This document shows positions 38,623 to 49,496 of a DNA stretch of 56,574 nt, piece by piece. The notes below the pieces were generated by a model that saw nothing but the letters and a program-made list of their open reading frames with translations, had not been told where the DNA came from and did not search any database. Position 1 is the first letter of the stretch; each line of letters opens with the position of its first letter. The stretch covers positions 1 to 56,574 of the forward strand of contig NZ_JASJOM010000018.1 of NCBI RefSeq assembly GCF_030271255.1, in the 5' to 3' direction. The position numbers were made by a program, and so were the translations under genes. This DNA comes from Peribacillus folii. GTDB lineage: Bacteria > Bacillota > Bacilli > Bacillales > DSM-1321.

Positions 38623-38696
38623 TAGCGGCAGAGGGGATCGAACCCCCGACCTCACGGGTATGAACCGTACGCTCTAGCCAGCTGAGCTACGCCGCC
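38623..38696 (-). tRNA. tRNA-Met, elongator type (anticodon CAT)
   Basis: Minus-strand cloverleaf of 74 bases. Acceptor GGCGGCG pairs with TGCCGCT (two G-T pairs), D arm with AGCTCAGCTGGCTAGAGC, anticodon loop TTCATAC, T loop TTCGATC. The paired first acceptor base and lack of three GC pairs at the anticodon stem mark it as elongator, not initiator. Confidence 0.95.
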
Positions 38697-38728
38697 ATAA
38701 TGGTAAGTGCTACTGAAGCACAAGATAT

Positions 38729-38757
38729 ATCTTACATTCGTGAAGAAAGAATGTCAA
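38729..38757 (-). promoter_or_regulatory. Sigma-A promoter of the tRNA-Met/tRNA-Glu unit
   Basis: On the minus strand TTGACA (38752-38757), 17 bases, TAAGAT (38729-38734), 33 bases before tRNA-Met. Confidence 0.78.
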
Positions 38758-38926
38758 CAAAAAAAATAAAGTTTGTGCCTATCCTGTTCTTGAAGTTTTA
38801 TTCCCGTTATTTTCCGCAAAAATAACCTAAAAACTTTGCTTTTCTTCAATAAAAAAAGGAACGCGCGTTTCTGTATGGGTAAAAACGGGCCAAAAACCTG
38901 TATACAAATGCTTGTTCAAGAAGAAT

Positions 38927-38935
38927 TTCGTCGAA
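38927..38935 (+). promoter_or_regulatory. Spo0A box upstream of spoIIE
   Basis: TTCGTCGAA, eight of nine bases of the 0A-box consensus TTTGTCGAA, about 30 bases upstream of the -35. Confidence 0.62.
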
Positions 38936-38961
38936 CGTTTTTCTTATCCGCTTTTAAAATT

Positions 38962-38994
38962 CTGACAAAAAAATGACAATGCCCTCTTTATAAT
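38962..38994 (+). promoter_or_regulatory. Spo0A-dependent sigma-A promoter of spoIIE
   Basis: CTGACA (38962-38967), 21 bases, TATAAT (38989-38994). The overlong 21-base spacer is the hallmark of spo promoters (spoIIE, spoIIG) activated by Spo0A-P. Confidence 0.78.
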
Positions 38995-39024
38995 AAAAAT
39001 CACTAATACGAATGGGGTGTTGAA

Positions 39025-41499
39025 ATGGAAAAAGTAGAAAGACCAATGATGGAACCACTTGGAGATGTTCAATTGAAAGAAGCGAAGGCAGGGGCCATCA
39101 ATTGGATCCAGCAGCTGCAAATGAAATCGGAGGATCTATTCATAAAGAAAGGCATATCTTTAGCTATTATCGGTTTTTTATTAGGACGAGCATTGATCCT
39201 TTCGCAGCTGGCACCATTTGGACTCCCATTTTTCGCAGCGGTATTCCTTATGAGACGTGACAGGGCTCCGCTGGCTCTGCTCGGATTGATTGCAGGGGGG
39301 CTTACCGTACACTATTCCAACAGTTTAGTCATATTCGCATCGGCGTTCCTGCTCCTGCTTTTTCATAAGATCAAGAAGCCCGCCGTCGAAGGTCAATTCA
39401 AGACGATGTCGATGTACGTATTCGCTTCACTATTCCTGGTCAACCTGGCCGAGCAATATCTGGTATTCCGAACGATTCAGCTGTACGACCTGATGATGAT
39501 CGGGGTGGAGGCGGGACTGGCCATGATATTGACCTTGATCTTCATACAGTCCATCCCGCTGCTGACGATCCGGACAAAATCCCAATCATTGAAAACGGAG
39601 GAAATCGTCAGTATCATCATCTTGCTTGCTTCGGTGATGACCGGAACGATCGGCTGGATGATATACGATCTCTCACTCGACCATATATTCTCGCGATACT
39701 TGGTTCTCCTATTCGGGCTGGCGGGAGGGGCCGCCATAGGCTCCACTGTTGGTGTAGTAACCGGATTGATCTTTTCCCTTGCAAGTGTAGCCAGTCTTTA
39801 TCAAATGAGCCTGCTTGCCTTTTCGGGCCTGCTCGGGGGACTTCTTAAGGAGGGAAGGAAAATAGGGGTCGCTTGCGGCCTCTTGATCGCTACATTACTG
39901 ATAGGTCTTTATGGCGAGGGCACCAACAATATAATGGTTACACTCTATGAATCACTTATTGCCGTGGCGTTATTTATATTGACGCCATCTTCGATCATCA
40001 ACAAAATAGCGAAACATATACCGGGAACTGTTGAAAATTCAGATGAACAGCAGCAGTATGCCCGCAAGGTGAGGGATGTTACCGCTCAAAGGGTGGAACA
40101 ATTCTCTCATGTATTCGAGGCGCTCTCGAATAGCTTTTCCCAGGTGGATGAGAGAGGGAGAATGGAGGAGGATGAAAAAGAATTCGATTACTTTTTAAGC
40201 AATGTAACGGAAAAGACATGCCAGCTCTGCTTTAAGAAGGAACAATGCTGGGCCAAAAACTTTAATACAACCTATGACGGGATGCAGGAAATCATGCTTC
40301 AATTAAGTGAAAATAATGGACAGCTCCCCCAAAAAACTGCGAAGGAATGGGGGAAATATTGTACTCGCGGGCCTCAAGTCATTGGTGCGATAGCCCAGGA
40401 GCTCACCTACTTCGAGGCAAACCAAAAGCTGAAAAGGCAGGTGAAGGAAAGCAGGAAACTAGTGGCGGATCAGCTGCGCGGCGTTTCTGCCGTGATGGAT
40501 GATTTCGCCAAAGAAATTCAAAGGGAAAGGAAAAACCATCATTTACATGAGGAATCGATTATGGAGGCCATCCAGGAATTTGGCCTGCATATCGGTTACG
40601 TTGAAATATACAGTCTGGAGCAAGGGAATGTGGACATAGAGATGAGTGTCCCATACTGCCAGGGCAGGGGGGAATGTGAAAAACTCATAGCGCCCATGCT
40701 TTCCGACATTCTCGGCGAAACGATAGTCGTTCATTCAGAAGAATGCGCAACATATCCAAACGGGCAATGTGAGGTGATATTTAGGTCAGCAAAAAAATTC
40801 ACGGTCGAAACGGGTGTGGCTCATGCTGCCAAGGGGGGAGGGCTTGTTTCGGGAGATAGTTATACGACCATGGAAATTGGCTGCGGTAAATTTGCCATAG
40901 CCATCAGTGATGGCATGGGAAATGGGGAAAGGGCCCATTTTGAAAGCACGGAAACGCTGAAGCTGCTGCAAAAATTCTTACAATCGGGAATAGAAGAAAA
41001 AATAGCCATTAAATCCGTAAACTCCGTTTTATCACTACGCACTACCGATGAAATTTTTTCAACGCTTGATTTAGCAATGATCGACCTTCAGGACGCAAAG
41101 GCTAAGTTTTTGAAAATCTGTTCGATACCGAGCTTCATAAAAAGGGGGGATAGAATCATAAAAATTGAATCGAGTAACCTTCCGATGGGAATCATCCAGG
41201 ATTTTGATGTTGATGTTGTATCGGAGGAGCTGAAGGCGGGAGATATACTGATCATGATGAGCGATGGAGTGTTCGATGGGCCATCACATGTTGAAAATAT
41301 CGAGTTCTGGCTTAAAAGAAAAATCAAAGAAATGGAGACGGACGATCCGCAGGAAATTTCTGATTTAATATTGGAAGAAGTCATACGGACGAAAGGGGTC
41401 ATAGATGATGACATGACGGTGGTAACATCGAGAATAAAACACAATACGCCGAAATGGGCTTCAATCCCCGTTTCCCCAAAAAACAAAAAGGCTCAGTAG
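39025..41499 (+). CDS. spoIIE: Stage II sporulation protein E, PP2C phosphatase
   Basis: Dephosphorylates SpoIIAA-P to release sigma-F in the forespore, and helps polar septation through FtsZ. 824 residues. About ten membrane segments lie within residues 45-330 (e.g. ISLAIIGFLLGRALILSQLA, VTGLIFSLASVASLY). A central region with coiled-coil character follows (330-590). The C-terminal PP2C phosphatase has GDSYTTMEIGCGKFAIAISD (about 612) and GMGNGERAH with its metal-binding Asp, plus IMMSDGVFDGP and GVIDDDMTVV. GGGGTG precedes the ATG. Confidence 0.98.
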   Translation: MEKVERPMMEPLGDVQLKEAKAGAINWIQQLQMKSEDLFIKKGISLAIIGFLLGRALILSQLAPFGLPFFAAVFLMRRDRAPLALLGLIAGGLTVHYSNSLVIFASAFLLLLFHKIKKPAVEGQFKTMSMYVFASLFLVNLAEQYLVFRTIQLYDLMMIGVEAGLAMILTLIFIQSIPLLTIRTKSQSLKTEEIVSIIILLASVMTGTIGWMIYDLSLDHIFSRYLVLLFGLAGGAAIGSTVGVVTGLIFSLASVASLYQMSLLAFSGLLGGLLKEGRKIGVACGLLIATLLIGLYGEGTNNIMVTLYESLIAVALFILTPSSIINKIAKHIPGTVENSDEQQQYARKVRDVTAQRVEQFSHVFEALSNSFSQVDERGRMEEDEKEFDYFLSNVTEKTCQLCFKKEQCWAKNFNTTYDGMQEIMLQLSENNGQLPQKTAKEWGKYCTRGPQVIGAIAQELTYFEANQKLKRQVKESRKLVADQLRGVSAVMDDFAKEIQRERKNHHLHEESIMEAIQEFGLHIGYVEIYSLEQGNVDIEMSVPYCQGRGECEKLIAPMLSDILGETIVVHSEECATYPNGQCEVIFRSAKKFTVETGVAHAAKGGGLVSGDSYTTMEIGCGKFAIAISDGMGNGERAHFESTETLKLLQKFLQSGIEEKIAIKSVNSVLSLRTTDEIFSTLDLAMIDLQDAKAKFLKICSIPSFIKRGDRIIKIESSNLPMGIIQDFDVDVVSEELKAGDILIMMSDGVFDGPSHVENIEFWLKRKIKEMETDDPQEISDLILEEVIRTKGVIDDDMTVVTSRIKHNTPKWASIPVSPKNKKAQ

Positions 41500-41695
41500 G
41501 GCATTTATATAAATCCAATTCGAATTAGGGAATGTGGTGATCGAACGGTGGACGGATAATAGGTAAGAAGATCGAATGCTAAAGGAAATTACCGTGACTC
41601 TAATTACTGTGACCTGCGTGCGTGTGTTCCTTGCGTATAAATTCCCCCTTTTTAGTCAATTATGGTAACAAGTTAAAAAGAAGGGAGAGCAAAAC

Positions 41696-42433
41696 ATGAA
41701 AGCAGGAACATTAAGACAGATTTTGCTTATTACCGACGGATGTTCGAATCATGGTGAGGAGCCATCTGCCATGGCTGAACTGGCAAGGGAGCAAGGCATA
41801 ACCATCAATGTCATAGGGGTCATGGAAAATGATGTGATAGATGAAAAGGGACTGAAGGAAATAGAGAAGATTGCCGGATCGGGAGGCGGTGTAAGCCAAA
41901 TCGTCTATGCCCAGCAGTTGTCCCAAACCGTGCAAATGGTGACCCAAAAGGCAATGACCCAAACCATACAGGGAGTTATCAATCGTGAACTTCAACAAAT
42001 ATTGGGAGATTCAAGCACGATAGAGGATCTCCCCCCGGAAAAACGAGGCGAAGTGATGGAGGTGGTCGACGAGCTTGGTGAAACAAGCAAGCTTGAGGTA
42101 TTGATTCTTGTAGATACAAGTGCAAGCATGAAGCATAAGCTTCCAACAGTAAAAGATTCCTTATTAGACCTTTCCCTTAGCATGAACGCTAGAATGGGTG
42201 ACAGCCGTTTTTCCGTATTCGTATTTCCTGGGAAAAGAAAGGATGTGGAAAAGCTACTGGATTGGACCCCAAACCTTGAAGCCCTGACGGCAACTTTTCC
42301 TAAGCTAAGCACAGGTGGACTCACTCCGACAGGTCCGGCCATTCGCGAAGCATTGACTTATTTCAATAAAAAACGTTCATTGAGGGGATTGTTATCACAT
42401 GATGATGAACAATACTTTGAGGAATCAATGTAA
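41696..42433 (+). CDS. yabS: YabS: von Willebrand factor A domain protein
   Basis: 245 residues with vWA-type segments: ILLITDGCSNHGEEPSAMAE at the start and a second MIDAS-like block VLILVDTSASMKHKLPTV (DTSAS, about residue 139). vWA domains bind metal and partner proteins. The role of YabS is unknown, but it is always beside the sporulation kinase gene yabT and downstream of spoIIE. GGGAGAG precedes the ATG. It overlaps yabT by 35 bases. The 196 bases before it show no clear promoter. Confidence 0.88.
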   Translation: MKAGTLRQILLITDGCSNHGEEPSAMAELAREQGITINVIGVMENDVIDEKGLKEIEKIAGSGGGVSQIVYAQQLSQTVQMVTQKAMTQTIQGVINRELQQILGDSSTIEDLPPEKRGEVMEVVDELGETSKLEVLILVDTSASMKHKLPTVKDSLLDLSLSMNARMGDSRFSVFVFPGKRKDVEKLLDWTPNLEALTATFPKLSTGGLTPTGPAIREALTYFNKKRSLRGLLSHDDEQYFEESM

Positions 42434-43382
42434 ACTCCAGCCTGGCAGCTCGATCATTGGAAAATGGAATAAAAACCAGTACAAAATCATCAAGGAATTA
42501 GGGTTTGGCGCCAACGGCATTGTTTATTTGGCAGAAAACAGGAATCGTCAGTATGCTCTTAAACTCAGTGATAATGGGACGTCCATTATATCCGAGATGA
42601 ATATCCTAAAATCCTTTTCAAAGGTCCAGGGGTCTACCCTTGGACCTTCCTTTTTGGAGGCGGATGATTTCATCAAATCTGGAAAGCAGTTCCCCTTTTA
42701 TGTCATGGAATATATCCATGGGCACGATTTTTTGCGTTTCATCGAAAAGAAGGGAGCGTCGTGGATCGGCGTGCTGATGCTCCAGCTTTTAACGAGTTTA
42801 TCGGCCTTGCATGCCAATGGCTGGGTGTTTGGCGATTTAAAGCCCGAAAATTTGATCGTGACTTCCCCCGCCTATAAGGTGCGCTGCGTTGATGTAGGGG
42901 GAACGACCCTGATAGGGCGATCGGTCAAGGAATTCACCGAGTTCTTTGATAGAGGGTACTGGGGGCTTGGGTCGAGAAAGGCAGATCCGCAATATGACCT
43001 GTTCGCTGTGGCGATGATCATCATCAATTCAGCCTACCCTGGACGTTTCCATAAGAAAGGTGAGGGGTATAGTCAGCTAAAGGACTTGATAAAGCAGAAG
43101 AAGGAACTGCTCCCCTATAAAATGATGCTGGAAAAAGCGCTTCACGGAAAATACGGATCAGCGCTTCAGATGAGGGAGGATTTAGTTGCTGTGCTAAGTA
43201 AGCAAGGCCAACAGAAGAAAACGGGGACGGTCCAGGCAGCTGCAAAGCAGCCTGCGACAAGGCAGGCAAGAAGGTCCCAAAACCATTCCAATAAGAAACG
43301 GGGAGGACTTTTCGAAACTTGTTTGCTCGTTGCGATCATATCGATGCTCTATGTTCTTTACATATACGAACAGTTGTTATGA
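42399..43382 (+). CDS. yabT: Serine/threonine protein kinase YabT
   Basis: Hanks-type kinase; in B. subtilis it is DNA-activated, sits at the septum in sporulation and phosphorylates RecA among others. 327 residues. Gly-rich loop LGFGANGIVYLAENRN (about residue 32), catalytic Lys in YALKLS, catalytic loop VFGDLKPENLIV (GD instead of the usual HRD; about residue 143), and CVDVGGTT in place of DFG. A basic stretch (RQARRSQNHSNKKRGG) for DNA binding precedes one C-terminal membrane segment (about 307-325). No extracellular domain follows. Three ATGs in a row start it inside yabS. Confidence 0.92.
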   Translation: MMMNNTLRNQCKLQPGSSIIGKWNKNQYKIIKELGFGANGIVYLAENRNRQYALKLSDNGTSIISEMNILKSFSKVQGSTLGPSFLEADDFIKSGKQFPFYVMEYIHGHDFLRFIEKKGASWIGVLMLQLLTSLSALHANGWVFGDLKPENLIVTSPAYKVRCVDVGGTTLIGRSVKEFTEFFDRGYWGLGSRKADPQYDLFAVAMIIINSAYPGRFHKKGEGYSQLKDLIKQKKELLPYKMMLEKALHGKYGSALQMREDLVAVLSKQGQQKKTGTVQAAAKQPATRQARRSQNHSNKKRGGLFETCLLVAIISMLYVLYIYEQLL

Positions 43383-43476
43383 TATAGTTATTACACGAAT
43401 AACATGAAATAGTTGACACCATTTCCTGTTTTGAACCGTAGTAACTATTACCTGTCCATAAAAGAAGGAAGATTGT

Positions 43477-44871
43477 ATGTTAAAAGAAAAAGTTCTCAGC
43501 ACCATTCATAGACATGAATTGATCCATGAAAAAACGAAATTGCTCATAGGCGTATCCGGGGGTCCGGACTCAATGGTGCTCCTTCATATCCTGAAGGAAA
43601 TTCAACCGCTTTTTCACTATGAGATGCTCGTTGCAAGTGTCGACCATATGTTCCGTGGTGAAGAATCTTATGAAGATTATCGATATGTCGAGAGAATTTG
43701 TGCTCGATGGGGCATCGCCTTTGAAGGTAAAAGGATTGATGTTCCTGCCAGGATGAAGGATACAGGGGAAAGCTCCCAAATTACGTCAAGAAAGCTGCGC
43801 TTTGCTTTCTATGAGGAAGTGATGGAAAAGCACCAGGCCGACACGCTTGTCCTGGGGCATCATGGAGATGATCAAATCGAAACGATGCTTATGCGGTTAA
43901 CGAGGGGAGCTACGGGTAAGGCGCGGGCTGGCATCCCGATAAAGAGGCGCTTTCATACCGGGCTGCTGATCAGGCCATTACTCGAGGTCACGAAGTCGGA
44001 AATCGTGGAATATGCCGACCACCATCGAATCGAACCGAGATTCGACCCGAGCAACGACCAGGATGCTTATGTAAGGAATCGCTTCAGGCACGAAGTCCTT
44101 CCATTTTTAAAGCAGGAAAACAAAAAGGTCCATGAGCACTTTCAGCGCTTCAGTGAAGAGCTTTATGAAGATGAGGCATTTTTGCAGGACCTGGTTTCAA
44201 GTAAAATGTCCGGGGTTTGGATCGAGCAGGAAGAAGATCAAGCGGTTATTAAGATTGATGAGGTCCTCGCGATGCCTAAACCTTTACAAAGAAGGGCGAT
44301 TCAACTAATATTAAATTATCTTTATTTGGAGAGACCTTCATCGCTTTCGGCATTACATATTGACCAACTTTTAGTTTTGTTTTTTAATCCTCAACCATCT
44401 GCAGAATTGCATCTTCCGGAGGGCTTGATTGCGGAAAAATCATATCAAACTTGCACCTTTCGATTTTTTCGTCCAAAAAGCCAAAAATATTCCCTTAAAT
44501 TACAAATTCCCGGTGAGACTATTCTTCCGAATGGATATAAGATTAAAGCGCACTATATAAAAGAGGAAATTCCGGCAAATAGGGGTAACCATTCTTTTAT
44601 AATTCCCGAAGCCGCTGTACAGCTTCCGCTTACCGTCCGAACAAGGAAGGAAGGCGAACGGATGGCAGTCAAGGGATTGGGCGGCACTAAAAAGTTGAAG
44701 GATATTTTCATTAATGAAAAAATCCCGATGCAGGAAAGAAATGTGTGGCCGGTCATCATCGATCAGGCGGGGATGGCCATTTGGCTTCCCGGTTTAAAGA
44801 AATCGGATGTTGAGCCGGATATGTTTTCTGATGAAACATCTTTAATCTACTTAGAATATAAAAAAGCTTAA
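43477..44871 (+). CDS. tilS: tRNA(Ile)-lysidine synthetase
   Basis: Changes C34 of the CAT-anticodon tRNA-Ile to lysidine so that it reads AUA; essential. 464 residues. N-terminal PP-loop ATPase motif [15 protein letters not shown] (about residue 25), [14 protein letters not shown] and [18 protein letters not shown] are characteristic. The C-terminal TilS domains recognise tRNA ([20 protein letters not shown]). AAGGAAG precedes the ATG. Start of the conserved tilS-hprT-ftsH cluster. Confidence 0.97.
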   Translation: MLKEKVLSTIHRHELIHEKTKLLIGVSGGPDSMVLLHILKEIQPLFHYEMLVASVDHMFRGEESYEDYRYVERICARWGIAFEGKRIDVPARMKDTGESSQITSRKLRFAFYEEVMEKHQADTLVLGHHGDDQIETMLMRLTRGATGKARAGIPIKRRFHTGLLIRPLLEVTKSEIVEYADHHRIEPRFDPSNDQDAYVRNRFRHEVLPFLKQENKKVHEHFQRFSEELYEDEAFLQDLVSSKMSGVWIEQEEDQAVIKIDEVLAMPKPLQRRAIQLILNYLYLERPSSLSALHIDQLLVLFFNPQPSAELHLPEGLIAEKSYQTCTFRFFRPKSQKYSLKLQIPGETILPNGYKIKAHYIKEEIPANRGNHSFIIPEAAVQLPLTVRTRKEGERMAVKGLGGTKKLKDIFINEKIPMQERNVWPVIIDQAGMAIWLPGLKKSDVEPDMFSDETSLIYLEYKKA

Positions 44872-44897
44872 TTCTTCATGGGGGGCAATCAATTACA

Positions 44898-45443
44898 ATG
44901 ACCATGCAAAACGACATTGAAAAAGTGTTAATCACAGAGGAAGAACTTCAATCGAAAATCAAGGAACTGGGTGCACAGCTAGAAGCTGATTATCAAGGCA
45001 AGTTCCCGTTGGCCATCGGAGTGCTGAAAGGCGCGATGCCGTTTATGTCAGACCTGCTGAAGCGTGTGGATACACATCTTGAAATGGACTTCATGGATGT
45101 TTCGAGCTATGGCAACTCAACGGTATCTTCAGGAGAAGTGAAGATCATCAAGGACCTTGATACATCAGTGGAGGGCCGTGACATTTTAATCATCGAAGAT
45201 ATCATCGACAGCGGTTTAACACTTAGCTATCTTGCGGAATTGTTCCGTTACAGAAAAGCGAAATCAATAAAAATCGTCACCTTGTTGGATAAACCGTCAG
45301 GCCGGAAAGCGGATATCACTCCTGATTATGCCGGATTTATCGTTCCTGATGCATTCGTTGTCGGATACGGTCTGGATTTTGCCGAAAAATATCGCAATCT
45401 CCCGTATATTGGCATATTGAAGCCTGAAATTTACTCAAATTGA
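44898..45443 (+). CDS. hprT: Hypoxanthine-guanine phosphoribosyltransferase
   Basis: Salvages hypoxanthine and guanine with PRPP. 181 residues. The PRPP loop [18 protein letters not shown] (about residue 94), [14 protein letters not shown] and [20 protein letters not shown] are typical of the family. GGGGGG is 12 bases from the ATG; a second ATG lies six bases on. In B. subtilis HprT and TilS form a complex that activates ftsH transcription, and the three genes are again adjacent here. Confidence 0.97.
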   Translation: MTMQNDIEKVLITEEELQSKIKELGAQLEADYQGKFPLAIGVLKGAMPFMSDLLKRVDTHLEMDFMDVSSYGNSTVSSGEVKIIKDLDTSVEGRDILIIEDIIDSGLTLSYLAELFRYRKAKSIKIVTLLDKPSGRKADITPDYAGFIVPDAFVVGYGLDFAEKYRNLPYIGILKPEIYSN

Positions 45444-45560
45444 TCGTACCCGTTTGAAAGAGAAGACCAGATTAAAACAGCGGTGTTAAATTATTGTAAT
45501 TCTTTAATTTTGTATGATAGTATTTACTATAGTTTGTTTACCCGTGGGAGGAGGTAAGGG

Positions 45561-47621
45561 ATGAATCGGATCTTCCGTAATACGATATTTTATTTACTGA
45601 TCTTTTTGGTCATCATTGGGATTGTAAGCATCTTTAATAATAACAATGAACCAAACGTAAAAATGACCCAAGATGAATTCTATAAGCATTTGGAGAGTGG
45701 TGACGTTACATCACTTACGATGCAGCCAGAAAGCAGTGTCTTTGAAATCACCGGGAAGCTCAAAGGTTATGAAGATAACAAGAACTTCGTGACGTACGTG
45801 CCATTCAGTGAATATGCGCAAAGCAGGATCAATGATGCTGTAAACAAGCTGGGTAAAGACATCATCACTGTCGAGCCTCCAGAAAAGACAAGTGGCTGGG
45901 TGACATTTTTCACCTCCATCATTCCATTTGTAATCATTTTTATCCTCTTCTTCTTTTTACTTAACCAAGCTCAAGGGGGCGGCGGCGGCCGCGTCATGAA
46001 TTTCGGGAAAAGTAAGGCGAAATTGTATAATGATGATAAGAAAAAAGTTCGCTTCAATGATGTTGCCGGAGCGGATGAAGAAAAGCAGGAACTTGTCGAG
46101 GTCGTCGAATTCTTGAAAGACCCTCGCAAATTCGCGGAGCTTGGAGCGCGGATTCCTAAAGGGGTGCTCTTGGTCGGGCCTCCTGGTACAGGTAAAACTT
46201 TACTTGCACGGGCTGTGGCCGGTGAAGCAGGAACTCCTTTCTTCTCGATCAGCGGTTCCGATTTCGTTGAGATGTTCGTCGGTGTCGGTGCATCCCGTGT
46301 TCGGGATTTATTCGAGAATGCCAAGAAAAATGCACCATGCATCATCTTCATCGATGAAATTGATGCAGTCGGACGTCAGCGTGGGGCCGGCCTTGGCGGC
46401 GGTCATGACGAACGTGAACAAACATTGAATCAATTGCTCGTTGAAATGGATGGATTCGGCGGCAATGAAGGCATCATCATCATAGCTGCGACTAACCGTG
46501 CCGATGTATTGGATCCGGCATTGTTGCGTCCAGGTCGTTTTGACCGTCAAATTACGGTTGGCCGCCCGGATGTCAAGGGCCGTGAAGAAGTGCTGAAAGT
46601 GCATGCCCGCAATAAACCGTTGGCTGAAACCGTCGATTTGAAGGCGATCGCCCAGCGCACACCAGGATTTTCCGGGGCCGATCTTGAAAACTTGCTTAAT
46701 GAAGCGGCACTTGTGGCTGCCCGTCAGGACAAGAAGAAGATTGACATGTCCGACCTGGATGAAGCTTCGGATCGCGTCATTGCCGGACCTGCCAAGAAAA
46801 ACCGTGTCATTTCCAAGAAGGAACGCAATATTGTTGCATGGCATGAAGCCGGCCATACAATCATCGGTCTGGTCCTTGATGATGCCGAAGTCGTCCATAA
46901 GGTTACGATTGTTCCGCGTGGTCAAGCTGGAGGATATGCAGTGATGCTTCCGAAAGAAGATCGTTTCTTCATGACTGAGCCAGAATTGAAAGATAAAATC
47001 GTCGGACTATTGGGTGGACGTGTTTCCGAGGAAGTTACATTCGGAGAAGTGAGCACCGGGGCGCATAATGATTTCCAGCGTGCAACGGGCATAGCTCGCA
47101 GCATGGTCATGGAATATGGCATGAGCAAACTTGGACCGCTTCAGTTCGGCAATTCCCAAGGTCAGGTCTTCCTAGGCCGCGATTTCAATAATGATCAGAA
47201 TTATTCAGATGCGATTGCCTATGAAATCGATCTTGAAATCCAACGCATCATCAAGGAAGCATACGAAAGATGTAAGAAGATCCTTACTGAAAATCGTGAG
47301 AAACTTGATTTGATTGCCAGAACCTTGCTTGAAGTGGAAACACTTGATGCAGAGCAAATCAGAAGTCTATTCCACAACGGTAAATTGCCAGATCGCGATT
47401 ATACCGCTCTGAATGGCAATTTATCTAATGATGAGAATGTTAAAGTGAACATCAATACGAAAAAGGAAGAAAAAGAGGCCCTTTTGGATCCATTGGATAA
47501 AAGGGGACCCGAAGACCTTGAAATAACGGAGGAAGGGCTTAATACACCTCCAATCAATGAAGGGGCTCCTCAAGATAAGCCGCTTTCCTTCCCTAACGAA
47601 GATGACAATAAAAAGTCTTAA
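45561..47621 (+). CDS. ftsH: ATP-dependent zinc metalloprotease FtsH
   Basis: Membrane-bound AAA+ protease that removes misassembled membrane proteins and regulators; in B. subtilis it is needed for Spo0A activation. 686 residues. Two membrane segments (7-23; about 112-132), Walker [21 protein letters not shown] (about 205), Walker [13 protein letters not shown] (about 258), the SRH block, and zinc site HEAGH (about 430) with [15 protein letters not shown] after it. A charged C-terminal tail of about 70 residues ends it. GGGAGGAGG precedes the ATG. Confidence 0.98.
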   Translation: MNRIFRNTIFYLLIFLVIIGIVSIFNNNNEPNVKMTQDEFYKHLESGDVTSLTMQPESSVFEITGKLKGYEDNKNFVTYVPFSEYAQSRINDAVNKLGKDIITVEPPEKTSGWVTFFTSIIPFVIIFILFFFLLNQAQGGGGGRVMNFGKSKAKLYNDDKKKVRFNDVAGADEEKQELVEVVEFLKDPRKFAELGARIPKGVLLVGPPGTGKTLLARAVAGEAGTPFFSISGSDFVEMFVGVGASRVRDLFENAKKNAPCIIFIDEIDAVGRQRGAGLGGGHDEREQTLNQLLVEMDGFGGNEGIIIIAATNRADVLDPALLRPGRFDRQITVGRPDVKGREEVLKVHARNKPLAETVDLKAIAQRTPGFSGADLENLLNEAALVAARQDKKKIDMSDLDEASDRVIAGPAKKNRVISKKERNIVAWHEAGHTIIGLVLDDAEVVHKVTIVPRGQAGGYAVMLPKEDRFFMTEPELKDKIVGLLGGRVSEEVTFGEVSTGAHNDFQRATGIARSMVMEYGMSKLGPLQFGNSQGQVFLGRDFNNDQNYSDAIAYEIDLEIQRIIKEAYERCKKILTENREKLDLIARTLLEVETLDAEQIRSLFHNGKLPDRDYTALNGNLSNDENVKVNINTKKEEKEALLDPLDKRGPEDLEITEEGLNTPPINEGAPQDKPLSFPNEDDNKKS

Positions 47622-47632
47622 TCCGACTAATA

Positions 47633-47667
47633 GAAAAGGGTATTTCCGCCTCGGAAATACCCTTTTC
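47633..47667. terminator. Strong terminator after ftsH
   Basis: A 16-base perfect inverted repeat, GAAAAGGGTATTTCCG (47633-47648) with its complement at 47652-47667, around a CCT loop. Confidence 0.92.
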
Positions 47668-47780
47668 TTAACCCTTTAACGGGACTGGGCTTTTATTGGC
47701 TTTGGAAAAGTGTGACTATTAGCGATTGAAAAAACAGTGTGGTATGATGTTGGAGAATAATTTACCGGAGTGATGAAACG

Positions 47781-48560
47781 ATGATTTTTGTATTGGATGT
47801 TGGAAATACGAATATAGTATTAGGCGTATACGATGAAGATATTTTAAAATATCATTGGCGAATCGAGACTAGCCGCCATAAGACGGAAGATGAATATGGA
47901 ATGGTCATAAAGTCTTTGCTGCAACATGAAGGTCTTTCGTTTGATCAATTCGATGGAATCATAATCTCTTCGGTAGTTCCGCCAATCATGTTTGCGCTGG
48001 AACGTATGTGCAAGAAGTACTTTGACATTAAACCGCTGATAGTGGGACCAGGAATTAAAACTGGATTGAATATTAAATATGAAAATCCCCGTGAAGTGGG
48101 TGCGGACCGAATCGTTAATGCCGTTGCAGGCATTCAGGAGTATGGAAGCCCTCTCATTATCGTGGATTTTGGCACGGCAACGACCTATTGCTATATAAAC
48201 GAAGATAAACAATACATGGGCGGCGCCATTGCCCCTGGTATCAACATATCTACAGAAGCGCTTTATTCTAAAGCTGCCAAACTTCCTAGGATAGAAATCA
48301 GCCGGCCGGAAGGCATCATTGGGAAGAATACGGTATCGGCCATGCAGGCTGGGATATTATATGGATACGTTGGACAGGTGGAAGGAATCGTCAACCGGAT
48401 AAAGGAGCAAAGTAATCTGGAGCCAACCGTTATCGCAACAGGTGGATTGGCGGCTTTGATTGCCAATGAGTCCACTGTGATTGATGTCGTTGAACCATTT
48501 TTGACCTTGAAGGGCTTGCAGCTGATCTATAAACGTAATCGTGAACAGGTGAAGAAATAA
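47781..48560 (+). CDS. coaX: Type III pantothenate kinase
   Basis: First step of coenzyme A synthesis; the CoaX type has low ATP affinity and needs a monovalent cation. 259 residues of the ASKHA fold: N-terminal phosphate loop [18 protein letters not shown] (Asp 6), [18 protein letters not shown] (about residue 100), and [16 protein letters not shown] with the catalytic Asp (about 130). GGAGTG is upstream of the ATG. Confidence 0.96.
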   Translation: MIFVLDVGNTNIVLGVYDEDILKYHWRIETSRHKTEDEYGMVIKSLLQHEGLSFDQFDGIIISSVVPPIMFALERMCKKYFDIKPLIVGPGIKTGLNIKYENPREVGADRIVNAVAGIQEYGSPLIIVDFGTATTYCYINEDKQYMGGAIAPGINISTEALYSKAAKLPRIEISRPEGIIGKNTVSAMQAGILYGYVGQVEGIVNRIKEQSNLEPTVIATGGLAALIANESTVIDVVEPFLTLKGLQLIYKRNREQVKK

Positions 48561-48596
48561 AGAGTATGTACAGACAACATGGAAGGAGCAATAAAT

Positions 48597-49478
48597 ATGA
48601 AGGATTATCTAGTCAAGGCGTTAGGCTATGAGGGACAAGTTCGGGCGTATGCCGTTTCAACAACTGATACCGTAGGAGAGGCGCAAAGACGTCATTATAC
48701 ATGGCCTACTGCCTCGGCAGCACTCGGCCGTGCAATGACGGCGGGCGTGATGATGGGCGGCATGTTGAAAGGTGAGGAAAAGCTGACGATCAAAATTGAA
48801 GGTGGCGGTCCGATTGGATCGATCCTGGTCGATAGCAATGCAAAGGGAGAAGTTCGTGGATATGTCACGCATCCGCAAACTCATTTTGATTTGAATGAAC
48901 ACGGAAAGCTTGATGTCAGGAAAGCGGTGGGAACCGAGGGTCTGCTGACCGTCGTCAAGGATATAGGCCTGCGTGATCACTTCTCAGGGCAAGTACCGCT
49001 TGTTTCAGGAGAATTAGGCGAGGATTTCACGTATTACTTCGCCACTTCCGAACAGGTGCCGTCGTCTGTTGGCGTTGGCGTTCTGGTAAATCCGGATAAT
49101 TCGATTCTTGCCGCGGGTGGATTCATCATTCAATTGCTGCCTGGCACATCCGATGAAACGATCTCCAAAATCGAGAGTCGCTTAAGCACAATCGACCCTG
49201 TTTCCAAAATGATACAAAGAGGCTTGACGCCAGAAGAAATCTTAACGGAAATCTTAGGTGAGGGCAATGTGAACATATTAGAAAAGATGGATGTCCAATT
49301 TTCCTGTCAATGCTCAAGGGAGAGAATTGCGAATGCATTGATCAGTCTTGGGAAAGATGAAATTCGGGATATCATCGAGACAGAAGGAAAAGCTGAGGCG
49401 CAGTGCCATTTTTGTAATGAAACCTACCAATTCTCGAAAGAAGATCTCGAGGAACTGGAAGCAGAAACAGAAAAATAA
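48597..49478 (+). CDS. hslO: Redox-regulated chaperone Hsp33 (HslO)
   Basis: Holdase that becomes active when its zinc cysteines are oxidised. 293 residues. The body contains [20 protein letters not shown] and [19 protein letters not shown] segments. The C-terminal zinc switch is CQC (about residue 236) and CHFC (about residue 268). ATG at 48597 is preceded by GGAAGGAGC; an in-frame ATG at 48579 would enclose that site. The gap to coaX is 36 bases. Confidence 0.96.
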   Translation: MKDYLVKALGYEGQVRAYAVSTTDTVGEAQRRHYTWPTASAALGRAMTAGVMMGGMLKGEEKLTIKIEGGGPIGSILVDSNAKGEVRGYVTHPQTHFDLNEHGKLDVRKAVGTEGLLTVVKDIGLRDHFSGQVPLVSGELGEDFTYYFATSEQVPSSVGVGVLVNPDNSILAAGGFIIQLLPGTSDETISKIESRLSTIDPVSKMIQRGLTPEEILTEILGEGNVNILEKMDVQFSCQCSRERIANALISLGKDEIRDIIETEGKAEAQCHFCNETYQFSKEDLEELEAETEK

Positions 49479-49496
49479 TTGACGGAGGAAAAGGTC

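Noticed and set aside
43380..43476. Terminator or operator between yabT and tilS
   Set aside because: GTTATT/AATAAC repeat near 43395 lacks a T run, and TTGACA near 43412 has no convincing -10.
46308..46925. 205-codon open frame antisense to ftsH
   Set aside because: No ribosome site and no family likeness; it mirrors codon bias of the highly conserved AAA domain.
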